Below, piece after piece: positions 36,406 through 46,563 of a stretch of 64,000 nt of DNA. Made by a program: the position numbers and the translations under genes. Position 1 is the stretch's first letter. The number at the start of each line of letters is the position of its first letter. The stretch is taken from assembly GCA_900539325.1 (NCBI GenBank), contig UQCC01000005.1, positions 83,483-147,482 of the forward strand, in the 5' to 3' direction. The notes under the pieces were generated by a model. It was not told the origin of the DNA and did not search any database. It saw only the letters and a list, made by a program, of their open reading frames with translations. The stretch is from an uncultured Eubacterium sp. GTDB lineage: Bacteria > Bacillota > Clostridia > Oscillospirales > Acutalibacteraceae.

Positions 36406-37617
36406 CTAAAAATATTCTTTTAATAAATTATAATCATTATCTATGAGAATGACGGTGTTTTGGCGGATTTCGCAATCAACCTTTAGAATATCGATAAGGT
36501 TGGGGTTGCGAACGGTCAAAACACCGTTTTCGAGATTTTCTATATTTCGCTCTCCGCCGAGAGATTTTACAAGTCGGCGAACTTCTTTGGGATAGTATTT
36601 TTGATTATCCATATCGAACTTGGCAACAACAATTTGAACAACAAAATACATAAGCACGGCAAGGACAAAACCGACAAGAAGAAAATATCCGATACTTCTG
36701 CCGTATCTAAAAAGATTAAACACAGAAGCGAAAGAGTTGAATCCTATGCGAATATCCACAAGAGAAGCAACAAAGTACCCCACACCGCCGACAAAAACAA
36801 ATCCGGCAAAAATCAGCGGATTATAGAAAAGCAGAAAAACAAGGAGCAAAGTATTATCTCCGAAAATCACGGACAAAACACACGGAAGTAAAAAAGAAAA
36901 GAAATAGCGCTTGCTTGTTTTTTTGAACAACGCAACAGCAGTACCGAGTGCAAGGAAAATATTTACAAAATACTTACCCGTGAGATAATCGGCAACCGAT
37001 GACAACGGATTTTTTATATCGGCAAGGAAAATCTTTTGCACTCCCGATACGATTTTGCCGCCGACAAGGGTTGCCGCACTGCAATCGGTGTTATAAACCA
37101 AATCCGAAAAGAAATTACCGAAAAGCGGAGTATAGACCCCGTTTAATATTCCGAAAAGCACTGCCCTGCCCTTGATTAAGTAAGCAAAATTTTTTACATA
37201 CATTTGAAGCGGCTCATCAAGCAAGCCGAACACAAGACCAACAACAACGCCCGAAAGTGCCGAGGTGATAACCAGATATTCAAAATCGAGGTTTTTGCCG
37301 AGCATAACTAAAAGCACAGTCAAAACCGTACTCATAACAAAGCCCAAAGGGTGGGCCGTCACCAAATAAAATACGGCGTTAACGCTCAATATCGAAAGTG
37401 AAACGGCAAAACTTTTTGCAGACTCCTTATATTCGTAAAAGGCAACAAAAGCACTGCAAGCGGCTGACCACAACAGCGAAGCAAAAGCCTCCGTATCAAT
37501 ATTTAACTTTGGTAAAACAAGTGCAAAAATATGCACGGCTGTCATATAAACCGAAAGTACGGCAACAGGATATTTAAGGCGTGTAATCAATCTGTCTTTA
37601 GATGTAAAAATATTCAT
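36406..37617 (-). CDS. degenerate PTS EIIC-EIIB-like membrane protein
   Basis: Protein of 403 residues with about ten hydrophobic helices and a soluble C-terminus of about 60 residues. The membrane part recalls the glucose-type PTS EIIC domain (segments around GILNGVYTPLFGNFFSDL and TGKYFVNIFLALGTAVAL). The tail, RLVKSLGGERNIENLENGVL, resembles an EIIB domain, but the phosphorylated Cys and the following Thr-Arg-Leu are replaced by NGVLTV. It therefore probably cannot accept phosphate. The ATG at 37617 has a weak GGGG 12 bases upstream; an in-frame TTG at 37653 is possible. Stand-alone gene. Could be a sensor or a PTS relic; low certainty on function. Confidence 0.62.
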   Translation of the reverse strand: MNIFTSKDRLITRLKYPVAVLSVYMTAVHIFALVLPKLNIDTEAFASLLWSAACSAFVAFYEYKESAKSFAVSLSILSVNAVFYLVTAHPLGFVMSTVLTVLLVMLGKNLDFEYLVITSALSGVVVGLVFGLLDEPLQMYVKNFAYLIKGRAVLFGILNGVYTPLFGNFFSDLVYNTDCSAATLVGGKIVSGVQKIFLADIKNPLSSVADYLTGKYFVNIFLALGTAVALFKKTSKRYFFSFLLPCVLSVIFGDNTLLLVFLLFYNPLIFAGFVFVGGVGYFVASLVDIRIGFNSFASVFNLFRYGRSIGYFLLVGFVLAVLMYFVVQIVVAKFDMDNQKYYPKEVRRLVKSLGGERNIENLENGVLTVRNPNLIDILKVDCEIRQNTVILIDNDYNLLKEYF

Positions 37618-37739
37618 ATTAAGAATATGCCCCGGCAAAAAACTTTTATTCAATTTTTGAATATTATGTAACAGATGTTTAAAAACAAAGATAACTGTTA
37701 ATCATAATGATATAAAGAAATTTTAAAAGGGTGAACAAA

Positions 37740-38081
37740 ATGAACATCAAACGAGGCGACATATATTATGCCGATTTAAGTCCCGTTGTAGGAAGTGAGC
37801 AGGGCGGAGTAAGACCTGTGTTAATTGTTCAAAACGATGTGGGCAACAAATTTTCGCCCACGGTGATAGCGGCTGCTATAACAAGCCAACAAGGCAAAAC
37901 AAGCCTGCCGACACACATTGAAGTGAACGCCCACGATTGCGGACTTGCAAAAGACAGCGTTGTGCTGCTGGAGCAGGTACGCACCATAGACAAAAGGCGG
38001 CTGAAAGAAAAGATGGGCACATTGCCTACAAGCGATATGACCAAAATAAACAATGCAATAACAATATCAATGGGATTATAA
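37740..38081 (+). CDS. ndoA: MazF/PemK-family endoribonuclease (NdoA-like)
   Basis: Toxin-type RNase of 113 residues, cytoplasmic. Family segments [35 protein letters not shown] and [17 protein letters not shown] are all present and full length. AAAGGGTGA lies 6 bases before ATG 37740; an in-frame GTG at 37731 is less likely. The usual upstream antitoxin (MazE/EndoAI) is missing: only 86 bases separate it from the divergent membrane gene. The antitoxin may be encoded elsewhere. Confidence 0.92.
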   Translation: MNIKRGDIYYADLSPVVGSEQGGVRPVLIVQNDVGNKFSPTVIAAAITSQQGKTSLPTHIEVNAHDCGLAKDSVVLLEQVRTIDKRRLKEKMGTLPTSDMTKINNAITISMGL

Positions 38082-38086
38082 TAATA

Positions 38087-38120
38087 AAAGACAGGTACTC
38101 GTAAGGGTACCTGTTGTTTT
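38087..38120. terminator. bidirectional terminator between mazF and the GH51 gene
   Basis: Perfect 8-bp stem ACAGGTAC (38091-38098) with GTACCTGT (38107-38114), A-rich before and T-rich after. Confidence 0.85.
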
Positions 38121-38121
38121 A

Positions 38122-39621
<1,500 letters not shown>

Positions 39622-40530
39622 CTAAAATTCAAAATGCTGTAAAAGTCGGTTATATTCTTCGTCTGTTATATGAAGCATTGAGCCGTGACGAGGGTGAAAA
39701 TCCATTGAAAAATCATCGGGATTGACCGGTTTAAAATGAAGCATATCTTCTGTTTGCTGCATATAATATCCGCCGTCAACATAAAGGTCCATAATCATTA
39801 CAAAACTGTTTGTGCCGAGGATGTTATACATACAGTTGCCCTCTACATGCTTGTCCGTGCAGGTGACGGCATTATTTTCAAACTCACGGTACGGACCCGT
39901 GATTTTTTCTGCCACAACCTCACAAACCGTTTTGACACATTCATCTTTATAGCACATATAGAACTTGCCGTCTTTTTCAACTATATCGGCATCGATTGCA
40001 TCAAGTCCGTTTGACGGTGAAAAAAGTTCCTTAGGCTCGGTAAAGTGCTTAAAATCATCGGTATACGAATACCAAATGGAAAGCGGCTTGTCATCATCGG
40101 TGTTGTTAACCGAAAAATAAACAAAATATGAGTCTTTATTTTTATCATAAAGTGCCTGCGGTGCCCAAATTTTATCTGCTGTTTTTGTAACATCAAACAT
40201 ATGAAAATCAACGACAGTTTCGTCTGTCCAATAAATAAGGTCGGCAGATTTCCAAGTGACAATGCCGTGATTTGAGCACCAACCGTCATCACTTTTCATA
40301 TCCGTTGCTATAATATAAAAACAATCCTTACCCCTGATAATAAACGGGTCACGGCAACATTTTGTGCCGAGTGATTGTTTAATCAACGGTCGGTTGCCGT
40401 TTAGCGGTGTAAAATGATAGCCGTCCTTTGAAAGAGCGAAGCACACCCGTTCCTCATAAGGACGATTGCCGAGAAAATAACAAAAAAGATAGTTGCCGCC
40501 TTTTGATACGGCAGGAGTTGCATAATTCAT
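39622..40530 (-). CDS. GH43-family glycosidase (arabinosidase-like)
   Basis: Five-bladed propeller glycosidase of 302 residues without a signal peptide. Segments CCRDPFIIRGKDCFYIIATDM, WAPQALYDKNKDSYFVYFS and DAIDADIVEKDGKFYMCYKD carry the acidic residues expected in this family. Together with the GH51 gene 9 bases downstream it probably degrades imported arabino-oligosaccharides. The exact activity cannot be fixed. Confidence 0.85.
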   Translation of the reverse strand: MNYATPAVSKGGNYLFCYFLGNRPYEERVCFALSKDGYHFTPLNGNRPLIKQSLGTKCCRDPFIIRGKDCFYIIATDMKSDDGWCSNHGIVTWKSADLIYWTDETVVDFHMFDVTKTADKIWAPQALYDKNKDSYFVYFSVNNTDDDKPLSIWYSYTDDFKHFTEPKELFSPSNGLDAIDADIVEKDGKFYMCYKDECVKTVCEVVAEKITGPYREFENNAVTCTDKHVEGNCMYNILGTNSFVMIMDLYVDGGYYMQQTEDMLHFKPVNPDDFSMDFHPRHGSMLHITDEEYNRLLQHFEF

Positions 40531-40550
40531 ATATTATTCCTTTGTTTAAC

Positions 40551-40606
40551 CCCTCAGTCGTTGACAAGCAACGACAGCTCCCCTAACAATCAGATAGGGA
40601 AGCCAT
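40551..40606 (-). repeat. interspersed palindromic repeat, copy 4
   Basis: CCCTCAGTCGTTG-N4-CAACGACAGCTCCCCTA..TAGGGAAGCC, two nested inverted repeats, 11 bases after the cdaR stop codon. Same arrangement and same orientation relative to the preceding gene as at 8435-8488. Confidence 0.75.
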
Positions 40607-40616
40607 AATAATAGGT

Positions 40617-41894
40617 TTATTCTATTGTTGCTGTGTATTTACCGTATACCCAAGCCTTAGAATTAGACACGGTAATTTCTATCGGATACTGATTATTTTC
40701 CGTTTTCTTTGAAACATCACACTTCAAAGTAAGATTTGAAGAATTGATATTTGCATTTTTCGGTGCAAGAACCGTTATGATTTTGCTGTCTATTGAGCTG
40801 ACAGAAAGTTTTTTCCCTTGCTGTGCACCTTCAATAATAATATCATCCTTATTAATTCTTACCTTATGCTCGGAATACGAATTGCTGACTGTTACCTTTG
40901 CGGTTATTTTTTTAGTGCCGTCAAGAACGGAAACACCGTTTAAATTGGTAACATCAAAATCAAATTCCTGACTTCCTACGGTTAAATCGCCAAAATAAAT
41001 TGTACCGATATTGGCATTGGAAATATCCGCCGTTGAAAGAACACCCGAATACAGTTGACCCTTTGAATACGATACACTGACAACATCTCTGTCAAGTCTG
41101 GCAGGTCTGTCCTCAAATGTTGAAGTAACAGGCAAGGTAACGGTTTCGAGTACCGGAATTGTAACCGAAAGTGAAGTAAGCGGCGTATTTGTATCGGTTC
41201 TGCTTGTAATGGTGATGTAGCTTGTTTCAACTCCGTCACCGTCAAGCTTAATATCACAATCCTGAGTAAAAGGTTCGGTAAGTTTTGTTTTGTCGCCGAA
41301 ATCAACTTCGCAATAAGCGTTATCGATTTTATCGACATAAGTCTTAGGTCCGGATACAATGATTTTATCTTCGCTTAAAACGGGAGTGCCGAACACATAA
41401 CCGTCTGCCACTTTATCGGTATCATACTTCAAGCCGACATCAAATGTTTTTGTTGTGTTTACATCAAAATAACCTTCGATTGAACTTGGATATACAGATT
41501 CAACAGTATAATCGAGTCGCTTTGATTTGTTGGTTACACGAATAGGAATTGACTGATTACCCGTTCTGTTAACGGCAGAGGTATCAAATGTAATGTTAAG
41601 GTCATCTGCCGTTACCTGACCGATAACATACTTTTGACCCGAAAGGGTGATGCTTAAATCAACGGAATTTTGGAGTGCATAGTACTGCATACCTATACCC
41701 GAAAGTTTACCGCTGAGTTCGATAGGAGCAGTAATCTTGATGGTTTTGGTATCATCCGCACCGACACTGAGTGACGAGCCTATCCACACAATAAGAGCCA
41801 AAAATATCGAAAGTACAATAAGGTACTTATCGTTATAAATGAGGTCGGAAAAAGAAAACTTTTTCTTATCTTTTTTATTAGAATTATCAGCCAT
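40617..41894 (-). CDS. cdaR: YbbR-domain protein CdaR, regulator of diadenylate cyclase
   Basis: Membrane-anchored protein of 425 residues: a short basic cytoplasmic N-terminus, one helix (about 27-45) and three or four extracytoplasmic YbbR repeats, each a small beta domain. In Firmicutes CdaR binds CdaA and modulates c-di-AMP synthesis. Its start overlaps the cdaA stop codon by one base (TAATG), the usual coupling. GGAGG precedes the start. Confidence 0.93.
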   Translation of the reverse strand: MADNSNKKDKKKFSFSDLIYNDKYLIVLSIFLALIVWIGSSLSVGADDTKTIKITAPIELSGKLSGIGMQYYALQNSVDLSITLSGQKYVIGQVTADDLNITFDTSAVNRTGNQSIPIRVTNKSKRLDYTVESVYPSSIEGYFDVNTTKTFDVGLKYDTDKVADGYVFGTPVLSEDKIIVSGPKTYVDKIDNAYCEVDFGDKTKLTEPFTQDCDIKLDGDGVETSYITITSRTDTNTPLTSLSVTIPVLETVTLPVTSTFEDRPARLDRDVVSVSYSKGQLYSGVLSTADISNANIGTIYFGDLTVGSQEFDFDVTNLNGVSVLDGTKKITAKVTVSNSYSEHKVRINKDDIIIEGAQQGKKLSVSSIDSKIITVLAPKNANINSSNLTLKCDVSKKTENNQYPIEITVSNSKAWVYGKYTATIE

Positions 41895-42814
41895 TATTTA
41901 AACCTCCTTTTCAGCTTAGATATTATCTTATCATCCGAGGAGATATTGTCGGGGATGTACTGTTGAGTGAGAATATCACGCATATCACCGGTTGAAATAT
42001 CACGGCGGAGCGTACCGTTAACGGCACAACTGATTTCGCCTCGTTCTTCGCTGACGACAAAAATAATTGCGTCGCTTTGCTCGCTCAAACCGAGAGCCGC
42101 TCTGTGGCGAGTGCCGAGTTGTGAAGAAAGGTCGTTGTTTTTTGTAAGCGGCAAAATACAACCTGCGGCATAAATACTGCTGCCTCTGATAACCATTGCA
42201 CCGTCATGAAGCGGTGACTTTGGATAAAAGATATTGCCGATGAGTTCTTTTGACGGGGTACCGTCTACAATCGTGCCCGAAGCAATGATATCGCCGAGAA
42301 GCGTATCATTTTCAAATACAATAAGAGCACCGATTTTTGCATCCGACATTTCGGCACAAGCCTTACAGGTGGCATCAATGGTCTTTTTCATTTCGGCAAC
42401 ATCAATGGCAACACCCGAATTGAAAAGCCCTTTTAACAAATTCTGTGCCTTGCCCTTGCCTATTTGCTCCAAAATCTTACGAATTTCGGGACCGAAAAGG
42501 ATAACAAGGATAATAAGGATATTATTGAATATCATCCTCATTATATAGCTTGAAGCTCCCATGCCGAGGAAAGTAACTACAAGATAAATCAAAAACAACA
42601 GCAAAAAGCCTTTTATGAGTTGCATTGCCCTTGTTTCTCTCATAACTCTGACAACGAGGTATATCAAAGCCGCAACAAAAATTATATCGACAACATCAAT
42701 TATACCGAAGGTGCGAAAAAGCCCTTTGATTTGAGAAAAGAAATCTATAATTGAATTGCCGAGATTTTTAATATATCTGAATCTAAATTGTATAAATAAA
42801 TCTAACAGTGGCAT
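41894..42814 (-). CDS. cdaA: diadenylate cyclase CdaA
   Basis: Makes the essential second messenger c-di-AMP from two ATP. The 306 residues have three N-terminal membrane helices and a DAC domain with SPLHDGAMVIRG (DGA motif) and LGTRHRAALGLSE (RHR motif). ATG 42823 is also in frame, but AGGA directly abuts it, whereas the ATG at 42814 is correctly spaced; either start gives nearly the same protein. Operon with cdaR. Confidence 0.94.
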   Translation of the reverse strand: MPLLDLFIQFRFRYIKNLGNSIIDFFSQIKGLFRTFGIIDVVDIIFVAALIYLVVRVMRETRAMQLIKGFLLLFLIYLVVTFLGMGASSYIMRMIFNNILIILVILFGPEIRKILEQIGKGKAQNLLKGLFNSGVAIDVAEMKKTIDATCKACAEMSDAKIGALIVFENDTLLGDIIASGTIVDGTPSKELIGNIFYPKSPLHDGAMVIRGSSIYAAGCILPLTKNNDLSSQLGTRHRAALGLSEQSDAIIFVVSEERGEISCAVNGTLRRDISTGDMRDILTQQYIPDNISSDDKIISKLKRRFK

Positions 42815-42891
42815 TTTTTTCATTCCTAAAATTTAATTATCTATATAATAACATATCCCAGCGAATAAATAAAGTAAATTTAAGTCTAAAT

Positions 42892-44022
42892 TCAAAACTT
42901 TTTTACAACATTAATAAGTGCATCACAATCACGATGAGTGTTGAACATACCGAAACTTATGCGAACGGTTCCTCTGTCGGTTGTGCCAAAATGTTTATGT
43001 GCAAACGGTGTGCAATGAAATCCCGCCCTTGTGCAAATATCTTTTTTCGCCAAAATTGCGGCAGTTTTTTCGCTCGAATAATTGCCGAAATTGAAAGAAA
43101 TAATCGGCATTGTTTTACCCTGTTCGGGAAACGGTGTATAAAGAACAACATCATTTATATTTTCAAGTGCTTTATAAGTGTGTTGCATAAGCGAAAGCTC
43201 GTGATTATATATTGCTTCGGTGCCGTAGGAATTTATATAATCAATGCCTTTGCCAAGCGAAACAATACCCGAATTGTTAAGCGTACCGGCTTCCAATCTG
43301 TCGGGCAAAAAATCGGGTTGTTTAAGCGACATTGAGTTACTTCCCGTACCGCCCTCTTCCACGGTTGAAAGTTTCAAGCCGTCCTTGACGGCAATAAAAC
43401 CCGTACCCATTGCACCCAAAAGGCATTTATGTCCGGGAGCACAAAGGATATCTATATTATCCCTTTTGGCATTTATATCGGCAACGCCTGCCCCCTGTGC
43501 ACCGTCAACAATAAACCTGACGCCGTGTAACTTGCACATTTTGCCTATTTTTGCAACAGGAAATGTCACGCCGAAAGCGTTGCTTGAGTGCATACACACA
43601 ACCAGCGTTGTATTTGGTTTTATCAAATTTTCAAAATTCGCAACCGTTTCATCATCGTTATATGAATACTTTGCAATATCGTAATCGATTATACCGTCAT
43701 CAAACAGTTTTTCGGCAACACGGCTGACGGAATTATGCTCAAGCGACGAAATAATAATGTGATCGCCCGACTTAACGCTGCCTTTGATTGCCATATTGAG
43801 CGCCTCGGTGCAGTTTTTTGTAAAGGCAACATTTTGCGGTTCAAAGCCAAACATTGAAGCAACCTTTTCACGCACGGAATAAATCATTTCACCGGCTTTA
43901 ATACTTTCCTTATACCCTCCTCTGCCGCTGTTGAACGAATATTTTTTCATTGCCAAAACAGCGGAAGCAAGCACCGACGAGGGCTTTGGATAAGAGGTTG
44001 CCGCATTGTCAAAATAAATCAT
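42892..44022 (-). CDS. cysteine desulfurase-like PLP enzyme (class V aminotransferase fold)
   Basis: Protein of 376 residues. YFDNAATSYPKP at the N-terminus, the PLP lysine in APGHKCLLGAMGTG, and the catalytic-type cysteine in TRAGFHCTPFAHK place it in the SufS/CsdB-like group. Sulfur or selenium mobilisation from cysteine or selenocysteine is likely. It overlaps the DUF3343 gene by 4 bases. This pairing with DUF3343, a putative Se/S carrier family, suggests a sulfur-relay unit, though no iron-sulfur scaffold gene is next to it. Confidence 0.9.
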   Translation of the reverse strand: MIYFDNAATSYPKPSSVLASAVLAMKKYSFNSGRGGYKESIKAGEMIYSVREKVASMFGFEPQNVAFTKNCTEALNMAIKGSVKSGDHIIISSLEHNSVSRVAEKLFDDGIIDYDIAKYSYNDDETVANFENLIKPNTTLVVCMHSSNAFGVTFPVAKIGKMCKLHGVRFIVDGAQGAGVADINAKRDNIDILCAPGHKCLLGAMGTGFIAVKDGLKLSTVEEGGTGSNSMSLKQPDFLPDRLEAGTLNNSGIVSLGKGIDYINSYGTEAIYNHELSLMQHTYKALENINDVVLYTPFPEQGKTMPIISFNFGNYSSEKTAAILAKKDICTRAGFHCTPFAHKHFGTTDRGTVRISFGMFNTHRDCDALINVVKKF

Positions 44023-44237
44023 CGCTCGGTCACCCCGAAAATCCTTATTCCGTTTTTGTACAGCAAACTTTTGGCGGCATCACAATCATTGTAATCCACC
44101 GTTATAACAAAGCCGCAACCGTCACCGGGAGCGGGATTTTCTATTCTTGACACGGCAGGTTTGATACCGTAACGCCGAAGCAACTTTGAGCCTCGCTGTG
44201 CGTTTGTAACAGAGCCCACCTTAATTTCACAATTCAC
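44019..44237 (-). CDS. DUF3343 protein (putative Se/S carrier-like)
   Basis: Small cytoplasmic protein of 72 residues. The family is named for its similarity to YedF/TusA-type sulfur carriers, but its function is not proved. Cys3, Cys33 and Cys44 are candidates for persulfide carriage. The start is GTG at 44237 with GAGGTGAT immediately upstream; the frame is open to 44270 but lacks a better site. It is coupled to the cysteine desulfurase gene. Confidence 0.8.
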   Translation of the reverse strand: MNCEIKVGSVTNAQRGSKLLRRYGIKPAVSRIENPAPGDGCGFVITVDYNDCDAAKSLLYKNGIRIFGVTER

Positions 44238-44370
44238 AAAATCACCTCGTTTACAAGTGTATACATACATTACATAGTATGCACAAAATGAGGTTTTTGC
44301 ATCAGGATATTTATAATATGTTTATTTCATTCGACATCTTTGCTTCAACAAAATATATAATTAAATAAAA

Positions 44371-44412
44371 AGCAAAAAGGCACAAAAAGGAATTAATCCC
44401 ATTGTGCCTTTT
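44371..44412 (-). terminator. intrinsic terminator of the JAMM-peptide operon
   Basis: AAAGGCACAA (44376-44385) pairs with TTGTGCCTTT (44402-44411) and is followed by T-rich sequence on the minus strand. It lies 9 bases after the last gene of the five-gene operon. Confidence 0.82.
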
Positions 44413-44420
44413 CATCCTTG

Positions 44421-44777
44421 TTACTTTCTTTTAACAAGGCAAATTATAAATTTTATTGTGCTCCATAAAAAATAAATATAACCGATTACAATTCCGATTA
44501 TATAAAATAAAATCGTAACTGTAATTCTTATTGCGGCATTATTTGATATTCCACCCAAAATGCTGCCAAATGCAACAAGAGAATCGACCATATTTTTGCC
44601 CCAAATAAAGCCGAATGCAATTAAACAAATTAAGCAAATTGCTCCTACTATACTTGATCTGCCTGTAAACGGAGCAAGCAACAGTGCCATTATTAAAAAC
44701 ACTATACTTTTTTTCAAAACATTTTTGTATGTATTCTTAAAATCGTCACTAAAATCAAAAAGTAATTTTTTTAACAT
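44421..44777 (-). CDS. polytopic membrane protein of unknown function
   Basis: I do not recognise this 118-residue protein. It has a short charged N-terminus (LLFDFSDDFKNTYKNVLKKS) and three or four hydrophobic helices, and ends in a basic tail (VKRK). The start at 44777 has GAAAGGA 7 bases upstream; an in-frame GTG lies 15 bases further up. It is the last gene of the operon that runs from 46503, and follows the previous gene by 11 bases. Confidence 0.68.
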   Translation of the reverse strand: MLKKLLFDFSDDFKNTYKNVLKKSIVFLIMALLLAPFTGRSSIVGAICLICLIAFGFIWGKNMVDSLVAFGSILGGISNNAAIRITVTILFYIIGIVIGYIYFLWSTIKFIICLVKRK

Positions 44778-44788
44778 TAAATTTCCTT

Positions 44789-45169
44789 TCACGGTAAACG
44801 TTTTCTGACCGCTTCATCAAGCATAACTGCCTCGTCATATCTAACACAACCGTATATTCTTTCATTTTCCGGAATAATCACATAATTAGCGGCAATCTTT
44901 TCTTCTGCGGCTTTCTTTTCGGAATAAGGAATATCATCATCATACCAAACCATTCCGGCAACAAAAGTTTTTGTAACAAGCGGAAACAAATCATCATGCA
45001 CTTTGTTGAGCTGTTTTATGCTCATTGAATTAATCGAATTATAATATTTATAAAACTCGGCTGAATGTTCTGACGTTTGACCGTCTACAGAGTCTTTAAA
45101 ATCGTTTTTTACCGTAACGATAACAATTACCAAAATTAAAAGTATTATTCCAATCAATAAATATTTCAT
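44789..45169 (-). CDS. small membrane-anchored protein of unknown function
   Basis: Protein of 126 residues with one N-terminal membrane helix (about 3-20, with no lipobox) and a soluble, charged remainder of about 100 residues, rich in Asp, Glu and Tyr. No domain is recognised. It is preceded by the Cys-rich protein gene and followed by the polytopic membrane gene. It could be an exported or immunity-type partner, but this is only a guess from position. Confidence 0.68.
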   Translation of the reverse strand: MKYLLIGIILLILVIVIVTVKNDFKDSVDGQTSEHSAEFYKYYNSINSMSIKQLNKVHDDLFPLVTKTFVAGMVWYDDDIPYSEKKAAEEKIAANYVIIPENERIYGCVRYDEAVMLDEAVRKRLP

Positions 45170-45183
45170 ATTTTAATAAAAAA

Positions 45184-45363
45184 TCATCCTTTTTTATAAT
45201 AGAAACAACCGTTTCTGTCATCCGAGAAATTATATCCACCGTATCCGCCATTGCATTTTACTCGGCCTCTACTGTCTTTATCATACCAATTTGCATAAAG
45301 ACAATCCGAACAATTTCCTCCGCAAAATCTACCCTGCGGGATTTTAACAATTTGTTTTTTCAT
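45184..45363 (-). CDS. 59-residue Cys-rich protein, candidate partner of the JAMM peptidase
   Basis: Short gene of 60 codons including the stop. Translation begins MKKQIVKIPQGRF and contains CGGNCSDC (Cys14, 18, 21), then single cysteines at 37 and 53, and ends in YYKKG. TTAGGAGAATGAGTT before the ATG is a good ribosome site with 7-base spacing. The cysteine spacing could make a small zinc-binding fold or disulfides. It lies between the JAMM peptidase (42 bases upstream) and a membrane protein (14 bases downstream). I do not recognise a named family. Confidence 0.75.
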   Translation of the reverse strand: MKKQIVKIPQGRFCGGNCSDCLYANWYDKDSRGRVKCNGGYGGYNFSDDRNGCFYYKKG

Positions 45364-45405
45364 AACTCATTCTCCTAAAAATAATATTAATAACACACAA
45401 GTGTA

Positions 45406-45822
45406 TTATTCGATTATCAATTTATCCTTTTCAATCACAGTATTATGTTTGTAAATACGAGCTTTGTAAACATACATGTTTTTTTGAGCGATAATTATCG
45501 GAAAATACAGAGTATCCGTTATATTTTCTATACTGCTCATAATATCTCTTATATATAATTCATCGGATTTTGACAAATATATATTAGATGGATAATGCGT
45601 ATGATAAATACCTAAAAAATCAATATTATTATCATACCATTCCTTTATTGTGCGATTAAGTAATTCAATATTCGGTTCATAACTCCCGTAAAATGATTTT
45701 TCTTTATCACAAACACAATAACATACAGAATTTCCCCAACCGCCTAAAAAGCCACCTGTTTCATATGGCGATTTAGGCAAAGAATAAACAATTTGTTGAA
45801 ATATTTCTTTTTTGATTTTCAT
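45406..45822 (-). CDS. JAB/MPN+ (JAMM) metallopeptidase-like protein
   Basis: Soluble protein of 138 residues. HTHYPSNIYLSKSD is a perfect JAMM zinc motif (H-x-H-x7-S-x2-D), and YETGGFLGGW upstream provides the catalytic Glu. This is the layout of bacterial Prok-JAB peptidases, which cut isopeptide or C-terminal peptide bonds, for instance behind ubiquitin-like or sulfur-carrier proteins. No E1, E2 or ubiquitin-like gene is next to it. Two cysteines are near the Glu (CYCVC). The ATG at 45822 begins 3 bases after the previous stop codon without a clear ribosome site, suggesting translational coupling. The substrate is unknown. Confidence 0.83.
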   Translation of the reverse strand: MKIKKEIFQQIVYSLPKSPYETGGFLGGWGNSVCYCVCDKEKSFYGSYEPNIELLNRTIKEWYDNNIDFLGIYHTHYPSNIYLSKSDELYIRDIMSSIENITDTLYFPIIIAQKNMYVYKARIYKHNTVIEKDKLIIE

Positions 45823-45825
45823 AAA

Positions 45826-46503
45826 TTATTTGAGATACAAAACATAAGCTTCTACCGTTTCAACTTCATCGTCTTCTTCAGGTGTGCCGACAACATGAAC
45901 ATGGTTAGCAAAAGGTGCAGGGCAAACCTCGGTATCGTTATCAATAACAATTTCTTTATGTTCAGGCGACCTTGACCAATCTATTAAAGAATACGGAACA
46001 TACCATTCGGCACCTCTCATCTCACTAAATTCAAAACAAACAAAATTATCTCTATAAACACTTGTTTTGCGATCATTGATGACAATCTTACCTAAATCAA
46101 GTGCATCGGAATTAACCAAATCATTTGAAATAACTTCATATGTGCCGGCAGAACTGTTAACAAAATCATAAGAGGATTTATCAAAATAACTTACTATACA
46201 ATTCTTTTTATCAAAATCTATTTTTGTACCACCTGTAAAATAAACATAATCGTCGTCATCACCCGTTATTCTGTAACCTTTAATTCGTATCAACGAATTG
46301 TCCATTTGTGAAAGATGTTCAAATCCAAGTTCATCGGCAGGAACAGAAAACAAATTAAAACCTGAACTACCCGAAGATTTTACTTGAGAACCGTCTTCTT
46401 TGGGAAAAGTGTAAGACATATATGCCAATCCGCTCAAGGTAATCAAAATAACAGCAATAGCTATCAAAGTAAAAACTATAAATTTTTTATTATTTTTTTC
46501 CAT
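45826..46503 (-). CDS. membrane-anchored protein of unknown function, first gene of the JAMM operon
   Basis: Protein of 225 residues. The start at 46503 has GAGGAGAA upstream; the longer frame (to 46701) covers the promoter and is not coding. An N-terminal helix (about 9-30) is followed by a Ser/Gly-rich linker and a mixed, acidic extracytoplasmic domain of about 180 residues with GDDDDYVYF, YRDNFVCFEF and EVETVEAYVLYL. No known domain is recognised. It is transcribed from a consensus promoter covered by two palindromic operators. Confidence 0.72.
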   Translation of the reverse strand: MEKNNKKFIVFTLIAIAVILITLSGLAYMSYTFPKEDGSQVKSSGSSGFNLFSVPADELGFEHLSQMDNSLIRIKGYRITGDDDDYVYFTGGTKIDFDKKNCIVSYFDKSSYDFVNSSAGTYEVISNDLVNSDALDLGKIVINDRKTSVYRDNFVCFEFSEMRGAEWYVPYSLIDWSRSPEHKEIVIDNDTEVCPAPFANHVHVVGTPEEDDEVETVEAYVLYLK

Positions 46504-46534
46504 AAAAATTCTCCTCAATTCTAAATACAACCTA

Positions 46535-46563
46535 ATTATAGCGAATTTTTCGCTAAAAGTCAA
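46535..46563 (-). promoter_or_regulatory. strong promoter of the five-gene JAMM operon
   Basis: On the minus strand: TTGACT (46563-46558), 17-base spacer, TATAAT (46540-46535). Operator 1 covers the spacer and -10 edge; operator 2 abuts the -35 box. Confidence 0.82.
46539..46555. promoter_or_regulatory. operator 1, TAGCGA-N5-TCGCTA
   Basis: 17-bp palindrome TAGCGAATTTTTCGCTA, between the -35 and -10 of the leftward promoter. It is a probable binding site of the HTH protein encoded to the right. Confidence 0.78.

Noticed and set aside
45184..45363. Treating the 59-residue Cys-rich protein as a ubiquitin-like substrate of the JAMM peptidase
   Set aside because: It ends in Gly but has no beta-grasp pattern and has Cys-rich spacing instead; kept only as a possible partner.
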